Shown: piece by piece, positions 27,253 to 36,295 of the stretch
Numbering within the stretch: the stretch's first letter is position 1
How the letters are laid out: every line of letters starts with the position of its first letter
Assembly (NCBI RefSeq): GCF_014650875.1
Contig: NZ_BMVU01000018.1
Location: 1-64,000 of the forward strand
Direction: 5' to 3'
Length of the DNA: 64,000 nucleotides
DNA from: Streptomyces minutiscleroticus
GTDB lineage: Bacteria; Actinomycetota; Actinomycetes; Streptomycetales; Streptomycetaceae
Program-made: the position numbers and the translations under genes
Notes under the pieces: generated by a model
Database searches by the model: none
What the model saw: the letters and a program-made list of their open reading frames with translations, nothing else
What the model was told of the DNA's origin: nothing

Positions 27253-28155
27253 ATGAGGAAGGCAGGGATCATGCCGGTTGCAGTCGATGCCCACACCAGG
27301 GCGGTTGAGGCCATGGGCCTGGGCGATCACGCTTTCGCGCACTACGGCGACGACGACGTCCGCTGGGAGGTGCCGGCCGCCTTCACCCAGCTCGGGCTCG
27401 CCCGAGGGGACAAAGTGATCGCCATGGCGGATCCGGCCGTCCCCCACGCGCAGGTCCTCGAGCGGCTGGCCACCTGGTCGCCGGCGGCCGAGGAGGCGGT
27501 GTCCCGGGGCCATCTGGAGATCACCAGCATGCGTGCGCTCATCCATCCCCAGCGGCGCTTCACCGCCCAGCGCCAGATCAGCCGCCTGCGCGAGGAGACC
27601 GTACGCGCCCGCCGCGAGGGCTACACCGGGCTGCGCTCGGTCATCGACATGGCCTGGGTGGGAGACCTGGACATGGACGTCGAGGGAGTGATGCACCGCG
27701 AGACGCACGCGGACGCCCTCTTCACCGACCGCCACTACGCCGAGATCTGCACCTACGACCGCCGCCGCTTCACACCGAAGGTGCTGGAGGCGATGCGCGT
27801 CGGCCACCCCGTGGTCCTGCTGGAGCGGCCCGGCGAGTTGGCCGTCCACCACAGCGTCAACGGCCTGCACCTGATCGGCGACGCCGACCTGGCGACCGCC
27901 GCACGGTTCCAGGCCGCCGTGCGCGAGGCACTGACCGGTGCGACGGGAGACGGCTTCCTGCAACTGGACCTGTCGCGCGTGTGCTTTTTGTCCATGACCT
28001 GCGCACGCGCCCTGGTCCACCTGCTCACGGACGCCGCAGAACACCGGCGCGTGGAAGTCCACTGTTCGCCCTTCCACGCGCGCCTGCTGCACAAGCTGGG
28101 CGCGGGGAGCCTGACGCAGGTCGCCCTGCCCCCTTCAGAAGGACGCGCGCGGTGA
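27253..28155 (+). CDS. MEDS sensory domain plus STAS domain protein
   Basis: 300 residues. The first ~190 match the MEDS (DcmR-type) sensor domain (GDHAFAHYGDDD near the start, then LARGDKVIAMADP, YTGLRSVIDMAWV, ALFTDRHYAEICTYDRRRF). The last ~100 form a STAS domain (PGELAVHHSVNGLHLIGDAD, LQLDLSRVCFLSMTCARAL). ATG 27253 follows AGAGG. STAS proteins act as anti-sigma antagonists in partner-switching; the next gene, overlapping by four bases, is the matching ATPase. The pair probably links a sensed signal to a sigma factor elsewhere. Confidence 0.9.
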   Translation: MRKAGIMPVAVDAHTRAVEAMGLGDHAFAHYGDDDVRWEVPAAFTQLGLARGDKVIAMADPAVPHAQVLERLATWSPAAEEAVSRGHLEITSMRALIHPQRRFTAQRQISRLREETVRARREGYTGLRSVIDMAWVGDLDMDVEGVMHRETHADALFTDRHYAEICTYDRRRFTPKVLEAMRVGHPVVLLERPGELAVHHSVNGLHLIGDADLATAARFQAAVREALTGATGDGFLQLDLSRVCFLSMTCARALVHLLTDAAEHRRVEVHCSPFHARLLHKLGAGSLTQVALPPSEGRAR

Positions 28156-28574
28156 CCGCCACCTCAAAGACCTATGCCTTCTTCGACAACGGCCCGCTTC
28201 AGATCGCCTTCACCGCCCCCTCGCTGTCCTACCTACGGGCCCAGGTCCGCGCATGGACCGCCGAGGCCGGGCTGCCCTGGGAGCGCTGCGAGGAGTTCGT
28301 ACTCGCCGTCGACGAAATAGCGGCCAACGCCGTCCTGCACGGCGGCGGCCACGGCATATTGACGATGCATCAACACCACGGCACCCTGCACTGCCAGGTG
28401 GCCGACCAGGGCCCGGGCTTCACCGACAGCGCCGCCGCGCCCGCCTGCAGCACAGAGACCGCCGAGAACGGGCGCGGCCTGTGGATGGTCCAGCAGCTGA
28501 CCGACCACCTGGACATCACCACCAACATCCGAGGCACCACCGTCACCATCACCGTCACCCTCCCCACCTCCTGA
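28152..28574 (+). CDS. RsbW-like ATP-binding regulator (HATPase_c_2)
   Basis: 140 residues with the GHKL ATPase boxes: N box EFVLAVDEIAANAVLHGG, G1 region CQVADQGPGF, and G2-like NGRGLWMVQQL. This is the anti-sigma-factor kinase fold that binds sigma factors or phosphorylates STAS antagonists. GTG 28152 overlaps the upstream stop (GTGA) and has AGAAGGA before it, so it is translationally coupled to the MEDS-STAS gene and likely its direct partner. Confidence 0.9.
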   Translation: MTATSKTYAFFDNGPLQIAFTAPSLSYLRAQVRAWTAEAGLPWERCEEFVLAVDEIAANAVLHGGGHGILTMHQHHGTLHCQVADQGPGFTDSAAAPACSTETAENGRGLWMVQQLTDHLDITTNIRGTTVTITVTLPTS

Positions 28575-28840
28575 CCACACCCGTGCCGGCCGGTCCGGAC
28601 ACACTCGCCCCCGGCCCTCCCCGCACTCGGGACAGCCGCCGGCCAGGGCCGACCGTGGTGATCGCGCCGGTGCAGCTCATCGCGCTCCGCAGGGGCGGTC
28701 ACCGTGCCCCTCGTGCACCCACAGACCGTACAGAGCGGCATCAGCGGGCAGGCCACGACCAGGACGCGCCGGGAACTGTCCGGACACGCACCGAAGACCA
28801 CGGGTGCCGACAGCGATCACGGTCCGTTGTCCTGCGGGGC

Positions 28841-29020
28841 TTACTCCTTCGGTCCCGACTTTCCCGGCTGCTCACCGGTGCTGCCGGGCGGGGGCAGCAC
28901 CACCCCGGCATCACTGATGCCCAACAAGTCCATGCAGTGCTCGGTGACCCGATAGAGGAACTCCACCGGATCGAAGCCGGCGACCAGCACATCGGCCGGA
29001 CCGATCAACGCGGCCGTCAC
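28841..29020 (-). pseudogene. GAF-domain regulator, N-terminal remnant
   Basis: A 59-codon minus-strand frame reads ALIGPADVLVAGFDPVEFLY then EHCMDLLGISDAGVVL, the standard beginning of Streptomyces GAF(-ANTAR) regulators, and then stops after a short unrelated tail. The GAF core and the output domain are missing. It may be a truncated gene left by rearrangement next to the signalling pair. Confidence 0.5.
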
Positions 29021-29213
29021 ACGCCGCTCACGCGGAAGGGTGGGCTCTTTCCCCCGGCAGATCAGAGGCAGGGGCAGGCATGGTCAAGGCGCTTTCCGCA
29101 TCGCCGGTGTCAGCGACCGCAACCGGAGACGCGCGCACGGGGACTGGGTGGAAACCACCCGCCCGCCGGGTCGCGCCGCAGGTGTCCGGGGATTCGCGAT
29201 CGCGGTTCTGCCG

Positions 29214-31682
29214 TCAGGAGCGCGCGAGCCGGGCCGCGAGATAGGGTGCGGTGGCGCTGCGGCGGGCCCTCGCCACCTTGGCCGGTGGGCCCGCCGCGAC
29301 GACCCGGCCGCCCGCGTCGCCGCCGCCCGGACCGAGGTCGATGACCCAGTCGGCGGTGGCGATCGTGTCCAGGTCGTGCTCGACGAGGACGACCGTGTTG
29401 CCGGCGTCGACGAGCCGGTGCAGCTGTCGCAGCAGTAGCACGATGTCGGCGGGGTGCAGCCCTGCCGTCGGCTCGTCGAGCAGGTAGAGCGCGTGCCCGC
29501 GGCGGGCTCGCTGCAGTTCGGTGGCCAGTTTGATGCGTTGCGCCTCACCGCCGCTGAGTTCCGTCGCGGGCTGGCCCAGCCGCAGGTATCCCAGTCCCAC
29601 CTCGCGCAACGTCTCCAGACTGCGGGAGGCGGCCGGGACGGCGGAGAGGAACCCGGCGGCGGCGTCGACGGACAGCGCCAGAACTTCCGCGATGTTCTTG
29701 CCGCGGTGGGTGACTTCCAGCGTTTCGGCGTTGTACCGGGCGCCTTCGCAGGTCGGGCACGGCGCGTAGGTGCCGGGCAGGAACAGCAGTTCCACCGCGA
29801 CGAATCCTTCGCCCTGGCAGGTCTCGCACCGGCCCTCGGGCACGTTGAAGGAGAACCGCCCGGCCGAGTAGCCGCGCGCCCTGGCTTCGTCCGTCGCCGC
29901 GTACAGCTTGCGCACCGCGTCGAACATCCCGGTGTAGGTGGCCAGGTTGGAACGGGGAGTTCGGCCGATGGGCCGTTGGTCGACCCGGACCAGCCGGTCG
30001 AACGACTCGACCCCCGAGGCGTCCTGGACGTCGACCTCCAGCCGCACCTCGTCGGGCTCCTGGGGTGCGAGTCCGAGGTGGCCGCGGACGACCTCGGCGA
30101 GCACCTGCGTCACCAGCGTCGACTTTCCGGAGCCGGACACGCCCGTCACCGCCGTCAGTACGCGGAGCGGTACGTCGACGGACACGTCGTGCAGATTGTG
30201 GCGGGAGACGCCGCGCAGGCGCAGCCAGCCGTGCGGTGTGCGCGGGCGGTGATCGAGCGGCTGGGCGCGCCCGGACAGGTACTGGCTCGTGGCCGACTCC
30301 CCGACCCGCTCAAGACCGGCGACCGGGCCGCTGTACAGCACGCGCCCGCCGCCGTCGCCCGCACCGGGGCCGATGTCGACGACCCAGTCCGCCCGCCGTA
30401 CGACGTCCATGTCGTGCTCCACGACGAACAGTGAGTTGCCCGCCGCCTTGAGGCGGTCCAGCACGTCCAGCAGCGGTTCCGCGTCAGCCGGGTGCAGACC
30501 CGCGGAGGGTTCGTCGAGGACGTAGACGACGCCGAACAGCCCCGAGCGCAGCTGGGTGGCGATCCGCAGGCGCTGCGCCTCGCCGGGCGACAGGGTCGTC
30601 GAGCGGCGCCCGAGGCTGAGATATCCGAGGCCCAGGTCGAGCAGTACCTCGACCCGCGCGACCAGATCGCGGCAGATCCGGACCGCGACCTCGGTCGTCT
30701 CCCCGGATCGGGCGGTCGACGTGGTGGCGTCGGCCTCGGACCGCCCCGCGACGGGCCGCAGCAGCGCCACGACCTCGGTGAGCGGCATCGCGTTGATCTC
30801 GGCGACGGACCGTCCGGCGAAGGTCACCGCGAGCGCCTCGGGTCGCAGTCCGCTGCCGTGACAGGCGGGGCAGGGCACACTCCTGACGAACCGGAGCGCC
30901 CGTTCGCGCATCCTCTCGCTCCTGGAGTCGGCGAGGACGTGCATGACGTGCTTGCGGGCGCTCCAGAACTTGCCCTGGTAGCCGTAGTCGACGCGGTCCT
31001 CCTCCGGCTCGATGTACACGGAGGGCTGCTCGTCCGTGTACAGCAGCCAGTCCCGGTCCTTCTTCCTGAGCCTGCGCCACGGCCGGTCGATGTCGATCCC
31101 CAGGCCGCTCACGACACTGCGCAGGTTGGCGCCCTGCCAGGCGCCCGGCCAGGCGGCGATCGCCCCCTCGCGGATGCTCAGCGAGGGGTCCGGGACGAGC
31201 AGGTCCTCGGCGACGTCGTGCACGACGCCCAGTCCGTGGCACTCCGGGCAGGCGCCGGCCGCGGTGTTGGGAGAGAACGACTCGGCTTCCAGCCTTGCGG
31301 CCCGGGGCGGGTAGGTGCCGGCGCGGGAGTACAGCATGCGCAGCAGATTGGACAACGTGGTGATGGTACCAACCGTCGAGCGCGAGCTGGGCGATCCGCG
31401 TCGCTGCTGTAGGGCCACGGCCGGTGGCAGTCCGGTGATTTCCTGCACGTGCGGTGCGCCGACCTGCTGCAACAGCCTGCGGGCGTACGGTGCTACGGAC
31501 TCGAAGTAGCGCCGCTGGGCCTCCGCGTAGAGCGTGCCGAACGCGAGCGAGGACTTGCCCGAACCGGAGACTCCGGTGAAGGCGACCATCGCGTCCCGCG
31601 GAACGTCGACATCGATGTTCCGCAGGTTGTTCTCACCGGCGCCCCGGACATGCACGAATGGGTCGGTCGCGTCCTTGTTCAC
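29214..31682 (-). CDS. UvrA2-like ABC ATPase (class III UvrA)
   Basis: 822 residues, shorter than housekeeping UvrA (about 950). Two ABC ATPase modules are present: GVSGSGKSSL near residue 38 with signature LSPGEAQRL, and GVSGSGKSTL in the second half with LSGGEAQRI. Zinc-type CxxC pairs are seen (CPECHGLG, CPACHGSG, CETCQGEG, CPTCEG). It belongs with UvrA2/DrrC-like proteins tied to tolerance of DNA-binding drugs rather than core repair. It stands alone with no uvrB or uvrC nearby. Confidence 0.92.
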   Translation of the reverse strand: MNKDATDPFVHVRGAGENNLRNIDVDVPRDAMVAFTGVSGSGKSSLAFGTLYAEAQRRYFESVAPYARRLLQQVGAPHVQEITGLPPAVALQQRRGSPSSRSTVGTITTLSNLLRMLYSRAGTYPPRAARLEAESFSPNTAAGACPECHGLGVVHDVAEDLLVPDPSLSIREGAIAAWPGAWQGANLRSVVSGLGIDIDRPWRRLRKKDRDWLLYTDEQPSVYIEPEEDRVDYGYQGKFWSARKHVMHVLADSRSERMRERALRFVRSVPCPACHGSGLRPEALAVTFAGRSVAEINAMPLTEVVALLRPVAGRSEADATTSTARSGETTEVAVRICRDLVARVEVLLDLGLGYLSLGRRSTTLSPGEAQRLRIATQLRSGLFGVVYVLDEPSAGLHPADAEPLLDVLDRLKAAGNSLFVVEHDMDVVRRADWVVDIGPGAGDGGGRVLYSGPVAGLERVGESATSQYLSGRAQPLDHRPRTPHGWLRLRGVSRHNLHDVSVDVPLRVLTAVTGVSGSGKSTLVTQVLAEVVRGHLGLAPQEPDEVRLEVDVQDASGVESFDRLVRVDQRPIGRTPRSNLATYTGMFDAVRKLYAATDEARARGYSAGRFSFNVPEGRCETCQGEGFVAVELLFLPGTYAPCPTCEGARYNAETLEVTHRGKNIAEVLALSVDAAAGFLSAVPAASRSLETLREVGLGYLRLGQPATELSGGEAQRIKLATELQRARRGHALYLLDEPTAGLHPADIVLLLRQLHRLVDAGNTVVLVEHDLDTIATADWVIDLGPGGGDAGGRVVAAGPPAKVARARRSATAPYLAARLARS

Positions 31683-32374
31683 CGTTCCTGATTACCTGAT
31701 CGCGTCGGGAACCGCACGACAGGCGCCGTCACCGGGCCCCGCTCCCACGAGCGCTGTTCGGGAGTGCTTCGCCCTTGATCCGTATGTGGACGTGAAGGGA
31801 AGTGTGTTCCCGGGCCTCACTCTCTGCCCCTGAGGAGGATCGTTCGGCTGAAGCCTTGTGGAGCCTCCGCCCTTATGGAGCCCGCGCCGCGGGGCGACCG
31901 CCCTTCGCGCCCCCTCTCGATCCGCCCCGGCTGGGGATCCCCCCGTACCAGTCGGGGCCTTCGCCTGCCCCGTGCCGGCGTGCTTCGGCGACCGCGGTGG
32001 TCCGCCTCCCGGTGGCGCACTCGCCCGGCGGCTCAGCCCCAGGTCGCGAGCAAACGCACATGGCGGCCATGACCGAGGGGGTCGAGGGCTGCCGGCACGG
32101 CACCGTCGAGCCGCTGCTCCCGGGCCCGACATCGAAGCGAGGCGGCCGGTGGCGCGGTGTGCGGTGCCGCCCGGGGTGGCGCGGAGGTGGTGTTCGTGGT
32201 GGCGCACCCGACCGTGTGGCCCAGTGGTGGGGCAGGTCCTGCACGGGAAGCACGAGGAGATCTGACCGTACCGCCTGCACCGGTCGGCGGGAGCCAGGGT
32301 GTCACGCGGCGTCGGCGTTGCCTCGGGGCATCCTGTGGGCACTCGCGATCGGGGGCAGCCGACGAGAAGGAGCC
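31683..32374. other. intergenic, no gene seen
   Basis: Nearly 700 bp between two divergently placed genes. The open frame that runs in from 31802 lacks a plausible start or family until ATG 32375. A good ribosome-binding site (AGAAGGAG) marks the real start of the next gene. No RNA or repeat was recognised. Confidence 0.45.
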
Positions 32375-33493
32375 ATGCGGGTGTCGTCACAGGACGTTAC
32401 GGTCATGGCCCTCCTGGCGGATCCGGACGCGCCGACGCAGATCGCTCAGCGCGTGGCCCGGATGCTTCCTGCCCGGCTCGCCGGCACGTCGGGCCGGGGG
32501 CGGCGGTTCGACGTCGAGGTGGTCAGTGAGCCCTTCACCGCGGGGACCGAGGACCTGCCCACGCTGACGCGCCGGATCGTGGAGCGCAGGAGTGCGGAGA
32601 ACGGGGACGTCGTCGTGGCCCTCACCGACCTTCCGCTGCGCGCCCATGGGCGCAAGCTCGTCATGGATCTCAGTCATGAACACGGCTTGGCGCTGCTGTC
32701 CCTCCCGTCGCTGGGGAGCCTGCGTCTTCGCAGGAGGGCTCTGCGGGCGGTCGAGGAAGCCGTGCTCAGCCTGGCGGGCCCGCGAGCCACTGAGGCCGGG
32801 GAGCCTTCGCAGCATCAGCCGCTGGGACGTTTCACCGGTCGTCTTGCGCCTGTTCACCCGGGCCCGATCGGCGAGGAGGAGACCGCTGATGTGCGGTACG
32901 TCGTCACCGGGCCGCGCGGTTACCTGAGGGTGCTCGGCGGTATGGTCCGCGCCAACCGGCCGTGGCGGTTGGTGCCGGGCTTGTCGAAAGCCCTGGCGGC
33001 CGCACTGGCCACGGGGGCTGTCGCCACCGTGAACTCCACCGTGTGGAGTCTGGCCGCATCCCTGAGCACGCCACGCCTCGTGATCGCCACGGTCGGATCT
33101 GTCGCAATCATGATCAGCTGGCTGATCATAGATGCGGAGTTGTGGCATCGATCAGCAGAGGGCTCGCCGGAGGCGAGGAAGAGAGCGGCTCTCTACAACG
33201 CCTCGACGATCGCGACCGTGGGTATCGGGGTGCTCGTCTGCTACGTGGGTTTGATGGTCATCAACTGGGTGTGGGCGCTGTTCATCCTCAATGACCGCGT
33301 GTTTGCTTCCATGACGCGAACTCCGTTGCACGCCGAGGAGTACTTGACGCTGGCCTGGTTCGTCGCTTCGGTCGCCACCGTGGGCGGCGCGCTGGGATCA
33401 GGCTTGGAGAGCGACGAGGCGATCCGGGCGGCTGCCTGCTCCAAGCGCGAACAGGAACGTCGCCGCATGCTGCAGGACGACCACGACGAGTAG
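32375..33493 (+). CDS. conserved actinobacterial membrane protein
   Basis: 372 residues. The soluble first half (ALLADPDAPTQIAQRVARML, then RRFDVEVVSEPFTAG, VVALTDLPLRAHGRKLV, HGLALLSLPSLGSLRLRRRA) belongs to a family often mislabelled as methylene-tetrahydrofolate dehydrogenase. The C-terminal part has about four membrane helices (ALAAALATGAVATVNST; LVIATVGSVAIMISWLII; ASTIATVGIGVLVCYVGLMV; LAWFVASVATVGGALGSG). Function unknown. The start is set by AGAAGGAG five bases before ATG. Confidence 0.82.
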   Translation: MRVSSQDVTVMALLADPDAPTQIAQRVARMLPARLAGTSGRGRRFDVEVVSEPFTAGTEDLPTLTRRIVERRSAENGDVVVALTDLPLRAHGRKLVMDLSHEHGLALLSLPSLGSLRLRRRALRAVEEAVLSLAGPRATEAGEPSQHQPLGRFTGRLAPVHPGPIGEEETADVRYVVTGPRGYLRVLGGMVRANRPWRLVPGLSKALAAALATGAVATVNSTVWSLAASLSTPRLVIATVGSVAIMISWLIIDAELWHRSAEGSPEARKRAALYNASTIATVGIGVLVCYVGLMVINWVWALFILNDRVFASMTRTPLHAEEYLTLAWFVASVATVGGALGSGLESDEAIRAAACSKREQERRRMLQDDHDE

Positions 33494-33785
33494 CTGATGG
33501 CGTGAGTCGCAGACGCGTCCGCGGTCGGCGGCCGGCCGGGGGCGAAAAATCCGCGGACCGAGCGGTGTGCGGTTGTTTCGCCTCGGAGGCAGGCGGGGAC
33601 TCGGACGCCACGCCGCCGGGCCGGCCGGCAGCGGCACCGATATTCCATCAGACCCGGGTGGACAGCCCGCCAAGGCGTGCCGGAGCCACAGACTTCCGCC
33701 GTACCAGCTTCCGAAAGCCGGTCTCTTCGTACCGTCTTCCACACCACCGTGTCGCGGTCATGCCGTGACACTAGGAGAAGCCGTC

Positions 33786-34961
33786 ATGAAAGCAGCAGTC
33801 TACGAAGGACCGCGAACGGTTACCGTGAAGGACGTACCGGACGCGAAGATCGAGCACCCCTGCGACATCATCGTCAAGATCACCGCCACCAATATCTGCG
33901 GTTCGGACCTGCACATGTACGAGGGCCGCACCTCGTTCGAGTCCGGCCGCACCCTGGGACACGAGAACATGGGCCAGGTCGTGGAGGTCGGCTCGGCCGT
34001 CCGCAAGGTCCAGGTGGGCGAGTATGTGGTCCTGCCCTTCAACATCGCCTGCGGCTTCTGCAAGCAGTGCGAGCGGGGTCTGACCAACTACTGCCTGACC
34101 ATGCAGCCGGAACCGGACCTCGCGGGAGCCGCCTACGGATTCGCCGACATGGGCCCCTACCAGGGCGGCCAGGCGGAGCTGCTGCGCGTGCCCTACGGCG
34201 ATTTCAACGCGCTGCGTCTGGGCGAGGACGCCGCCGAGCGGCAGACCGACTATGTGATGCTCGCCGACATCTTCCCCACCGGCTATCACGCCACCGAGAT
34301 GGCCCACGTCAAACCGGGTGACCAGACCATCGTCTTCGGGGCCGGTCCCGTCGGCCTGATGGCGGCCTACTCCGCCCTGCTCAAGGGCGCCGGCCGTGTC
34401 TGGGTGGCCGACCACCAGCCCGACCGGCTGCGCAAGGCCGAGGAGATCGGGGCCATCCCGATCAACACCGCCGAGCAGGAGCCGGCGGAGGTCGTCAAGG
34501 AAGCCACCCTCGGCCTGGGCGCCGACAACGGCTGCGAATGCGTCGGCTACCAGGCACACGACCCCCAGGGACGCGAGGACGCCGGTCTCACGCTCAACGG
34601 ACTGATCGACTCGGTCAGGTTCACGGGCGACATCGGTGTGGTGGGCGTGTTCCTGCCCCAGGACCCCGGCGGCGCGGAGGCACAGGGGGAGCTGGAGGCA
34701 CAGGGCAAGGTCCCGATCGACTTCGGGAAGATGTGGTTCAAGGGCCAGCGCATGGGCACCGGGCAGGCGCCGGTGAAGAAGTACAACCGTGCGCTGCGGG
34801 ATCTGATCGCCGGCGGGAAGGCGAAGCCGAGCTTCATCGTCTCCCACGAGTTCGGCCTGGACGAGGCCCCCACCGCCTACGAGCACTTCGACGCCCGTGA
34901 CGAGGGCTGGACCAAAGTGGTCCTGCACCCCGACGGACACGGCAACGGCCACAAGCAGTAG
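33786..34961 (+). CDS. zinc-dependent alcohol dehydrogenase (formaldehyde-dehydrogenase-like)
   Basis: 391 residues of the zinc MDR family. Catalytic zinc region NICGSDLHMYEGR and GHENMGQVVEVG, structural zinc loop ACGFCKQCERGLTNYC, and cofactor motif GAGPVGLMA. The insert-rich C-terminal half (GFADMGPYQGGQAE, GADNGCECVGYQAHDPQGR) is typical of glutathione-independent formaldehyde dehydrogenase-like enzymes. AGGAG precedes the ATG. A second enzyme of the same length and type lies 1.3 kb downstream. Confidence 0.92.
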   Translation: MKAAVYEGPRTVTVKDVPDAKIEHPCDIIVKITATNICGSDLHMYEGRTSFESGRTLGHENMGQVVEVGSAVRKVQVGEYVVLPFNIACGFCKQCERGLTNYCLTMQPEPDLAGAAYGFADMGPYQGGQAELLRVPYGDFNALRLGEDAAERQTDYVMLADIFPTGYHATEMAHVKPGDQTIVFGAGPVGLMAAYSALLKGAGRVWVADHQPDRLRKAEEIGAIPINTAEQEPAEVVKEATLGLGADNGCECVGYQAHDPQGREDAGLTLNGLIDSVRFTGDIGVVGVFLPQDPGGAEAQGELEAQGKVPIDFGKMWFKGQRMGTGQAPVKKYNRALRDLIAGGKAKPSFIVSHEFGLDEAPTAYEHFDARDEGWTKVVLHPDGHGNGHKQ

Positions 34962-34980
34962 GAAACCCCGGAGCGGCCGT

Positions 34981-35045
34981 CCGCCCGCCGCCCCGGACCG
35001 GTCCGGGAGAGCGGGCGGCGATCGGCCCCGGCTCCGGCCGGGGCC
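34981..35045 (+). terminator. two adjacent terminator-like hairpins
   Basis: Twenty bases after the dehydrogenase stop, CCGCCCGC pairs with GCGGGCGG around an inner palindrome CCCGGACC/GGTCCGGG (34981-35018). A second stem GGCCCCGG/CCGGGGCC follows at 35024-35045. Together they probably end transcription of the first dehydrogenase gene. From there to 35356 nothing else is recognised. Confidence 0.65.
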
Positions 35046-35356
35046 GGACGGGCGTCGTCGCCCGCACTGCGGTCGAACCACCAACGGTGCTCGCCCGCGT
35101 CCGGTCCGTCAAGCCGTACTCGACAGGCCGAATCCCAACCCGCTCTTGAGGTCGACCCGTGGGTGCGGCGGTGAGGACGCTTGTGGAGCCCACGGCGCGC
35201 GTCACGTCCACGCCGCGACCGGACGGCCGCGCCGCTTCGGTGACGGATCCGAGGGTTGAAGGCGCCCCACGCGGAAACTCCGGCATGGTCCGCCATACGT
35301 GCTTCGCCTTCCCCCTCACGTGGCCCGTCTTCCCCTCACCGCACGCGGGAGCACCC

Positions 35357-36295
35357 ATGAAGACAGACACCCCCTCCACCTCTCCCCTCCAGCACGACCG
35401 GCTCGTGCGTGGCCTGGGCTGGGCCAGCGCGCTTCTGGGCGTGCCCCAGGTCGTCGCCCCGGTCGGCTTCGCCCGGGCCCTGGGCGTGGACGACACCTTC
35501 CGGCACCGCTCGGCCACGACCGCCGTCGGCGTGCGCGAGCTGGCGGCGGCGACCGGGCTGCTGGGGCGGCCTCGTCCCGCCTGGCTGTGGGGCCGCGTCG
35601 GCGGCGACCTCATGGACCTGACGATGCTGGCCCGGGCCCTGAAGAACCACGACGGCCGCGGCCTGGGCCGCACCGTCGCCGCGACCGCCGCGGTCACCGC
35701 CATCACGGCCACGGACGTCTACGCGGCCGTGACCCGCACCCACAGGAGCACCCCCATGGAACTGACCGCGGCCACCACCGTCACCGCACCCCCGGACGAG
35801 GTCTACGCCCTCTGGAGCGATCTGGAGCGGCTGCCGGACTTCATGGCGCACCTGGACGAGGTGCGCGTCACCGGAGCGCGCACCAGTCACTGGCGGGCGA
35901 ACGCGCCGTTCGGCAAGGCGGTCGAATGGGACGCCGAGACCACGCAGGACGTTCCCGGCCGGCTGATCGCCTGGCGGTCGGTGGACGGTGCCGACATCGA
36001 CAACTCCGGCGAGGTCCGCTTCGTGCCCGCCCCCGGTGGCCGGGGCACGGAGATTCGGGTGACCCTGCGTTACGACCTGCCCGGCGGGGCGCTCGGCAAG
36101 GCCGCGGCGCGCTACTTCGGCGAGGAACCGCACCAGCAGCTGGACGACGACCTGCGCCGCTTCAAGCAGATCGCGGAGACCGGCGAGGTCGTCCGCTCCG
36201 AGGGCGCACCCGGCGGCAAGCGGGCCCGCGGGGAATTCCCGCAGCACCCGGCCCGGCCGCTGACCGAGAACGAACTGAAGGAGGCCCTGGCATGA
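35357..36295 (+). CDS. membrane-anchored SRPBCC (polyketide-cyclase-like) protein
   Basis: 312 residues. The first ~135 resemble a small DUF4267-like membrane part with hydrophobic segments (GLGWASALLGVPQVVAPVGF, VAATAAVTAITATDVYAAV). The second part is a START/SRPBCC domain beginning at ELTAATTVTAPPDEVYALWS and ending near QQLDDDLRRFKQIAE. Such domains bind hydrophobic ligands. Its last four bases overlap the start of the downstream dehydrogenase (ATGA), so the two are coupled. ATG 35357 has GGGAG upstream. Confidence 0.85.
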   Translation: MKTDTPSTSPLQHDRLVRGLGWASALLGVPQVVAPVGFARALGVDDTFRHRSATTAVGVRELAAATGLLGRPRPAWLWGRVGGDLMDLTMLARALKNHDGRGLGRTVAATAAVTAITATDVYAAVTRTHRSTPMELTAATTVTAPPDEVYALWSDLERLPDFMAHLDEVRVTGARTSHWRANAPFGKAVEWDAETTQDVPGRLIAWRSVDGADIDNSGEVRFVPAPGGRGTEIRVTLRYDLPGGALGKAAARYFGEEPHQQLDDDLRRFKQIAETGEVVRSEGAPGGKRARGEFPQHPARPLTENELKEALA

